Of a stretch of 64,000 nt of DNA, positions 63,973 to 64,000 are shown in pieces. How positions within the stretch are numbered: the first letter of the stretch is position 1; each line of letters opens with the position of its first letter. The DNA is from Ancylomarina longa (GTDB taxonomy: Bacteria; Bacteroidota; Bacteroidia; Bacteroidales; Marinifilaceae): the NCBI RefSeq assembly GCF_003996985.1, contig NZ_RJJX01000007.1, positions 92,670-156,669 of the forward strand. The letters are read 5' to 3'. A program made the position numbers and the translations under genes. Under the pieces are notes generated by a model that ran no database searches, was not told where the DNA came from, and was given only the letters and a program-made list of their open reading frames with translations.

Positions 63973-64000
63973 TGGGGAGAGCAGGATTCGAACCTACGAA
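63973..64000 (-). tRNA. tRNA-Tyr (3' part)
   Basis: The last 28 bases of a tRNA, cut by the window end: T arm GTAGG TTCGAAT CCTGC and acceptor TCTCCCC. The T arm and acceptor match bacterial tRNA-Tyr, and a Tyr gene is expected here in the Thr-Tyr-Gly-tuf group; the anticodon is outside the window. Confidence 0.75.

Overview
The window is a piece of a Bacteroidota chromosome, most likely an anaerobic or facultative marine member of the Marinilabiliales/Marinifilaceae type (inference). The signs are: low GC with weak Shine-Dalgarno signals, DUF4270, DUF4907 and CarboxypepD_reg-type outer-membrane proteins, an S46 dipeptidyl-peptidase, a reg_prop hybrid-style sensor kinase, and a Bacteroidota-type rplK-rplA-rplJ-rplL-rpoB-rpoC cluster. 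The metabolic genes point to fermentation: a 2-oxoacid:ferredoxin oxidoreductase, ADP-forming acyl-CoA synthetase, flavodoxin, an electron-bifurcating type [FeFe] hydrogenase with its maturases HydE and HydG, and an EtfAB/acyl-CoA dehydrogenase operon.

Layout. 1-7.1 kb (minus strand): 2-oxoacid:ferredoxin oxidoreductase operon (beta subunit cut by the window edge), an aminotransferase, flavodoxin, a membrane protein, and ADP-forming acyl-CoA synthetase followed by a 49-residue membrane miniprotein. 7.3-14.2 kb: hydE, a large propeller sensor kinase, a TM1266-type regulator and hydG. 14.4-19.8 kb: a beta-barrel protein overlapping a DUF4270 lipoprotein, a kelch lipoprotein, a DUF4907 protein and a LytTR regulator, followed by an 82-bp tandem array. 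20.3-28.7 kb: one long minus-strand operon holding the trimeric hydrogenase HydABC, a [2Fe-2S] protein, a PHP protein, two DRTGG-like proteins, two GHKL/anti-sigma type ATPases and a second, probably sensory, [FeFe]-hydrogenase homologue. 29-36 kb: a UspA-like protein, a DPP11-type peptidase, a broken four-helix-bundle gene, and the Maf/UbiA/KdsC/DUF2520 operon. 36-43.8 kb: a 42-bp repeat array, a porin, acyl-CoA dehydrogenase with EtfAB, and a CstA-type transporter.

43.8-50.5 kb is the accessory part: a degenerate ~21-bp repeat array, two copies of an unknown alpha-helical protein flanking an outer-membrane beta-barrel protein, a previously unlisted 43-residue double-glycine-leader peptide, and a divergent histidine kinase/response regulator pair. 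The divergent intergenic region carries paired TCTAATCA palindromes that look like the operator for this unit. This peptide/TCS/barrel locus and the hydrogenase operon with its embedded sensory module are the best candidates for under-described systems here.

50.6-64 kb (minus strand) is core machinery: DUF3467 protein, rpoC, rpoB, rplL, rplJ, rplA, rplK, nusG, secE, tRNA-Trp, tuf, then tRNA-Thr, tRNA-Gly and the 3' end of tRNA-Tyr. Several listed starts were moved because the longest reading frame began at TTG or GTG while a better internal start exists (ADP-forming synthetase, hydG, DUF4270 lipoprotein, porin, etfA, the barrel protein).
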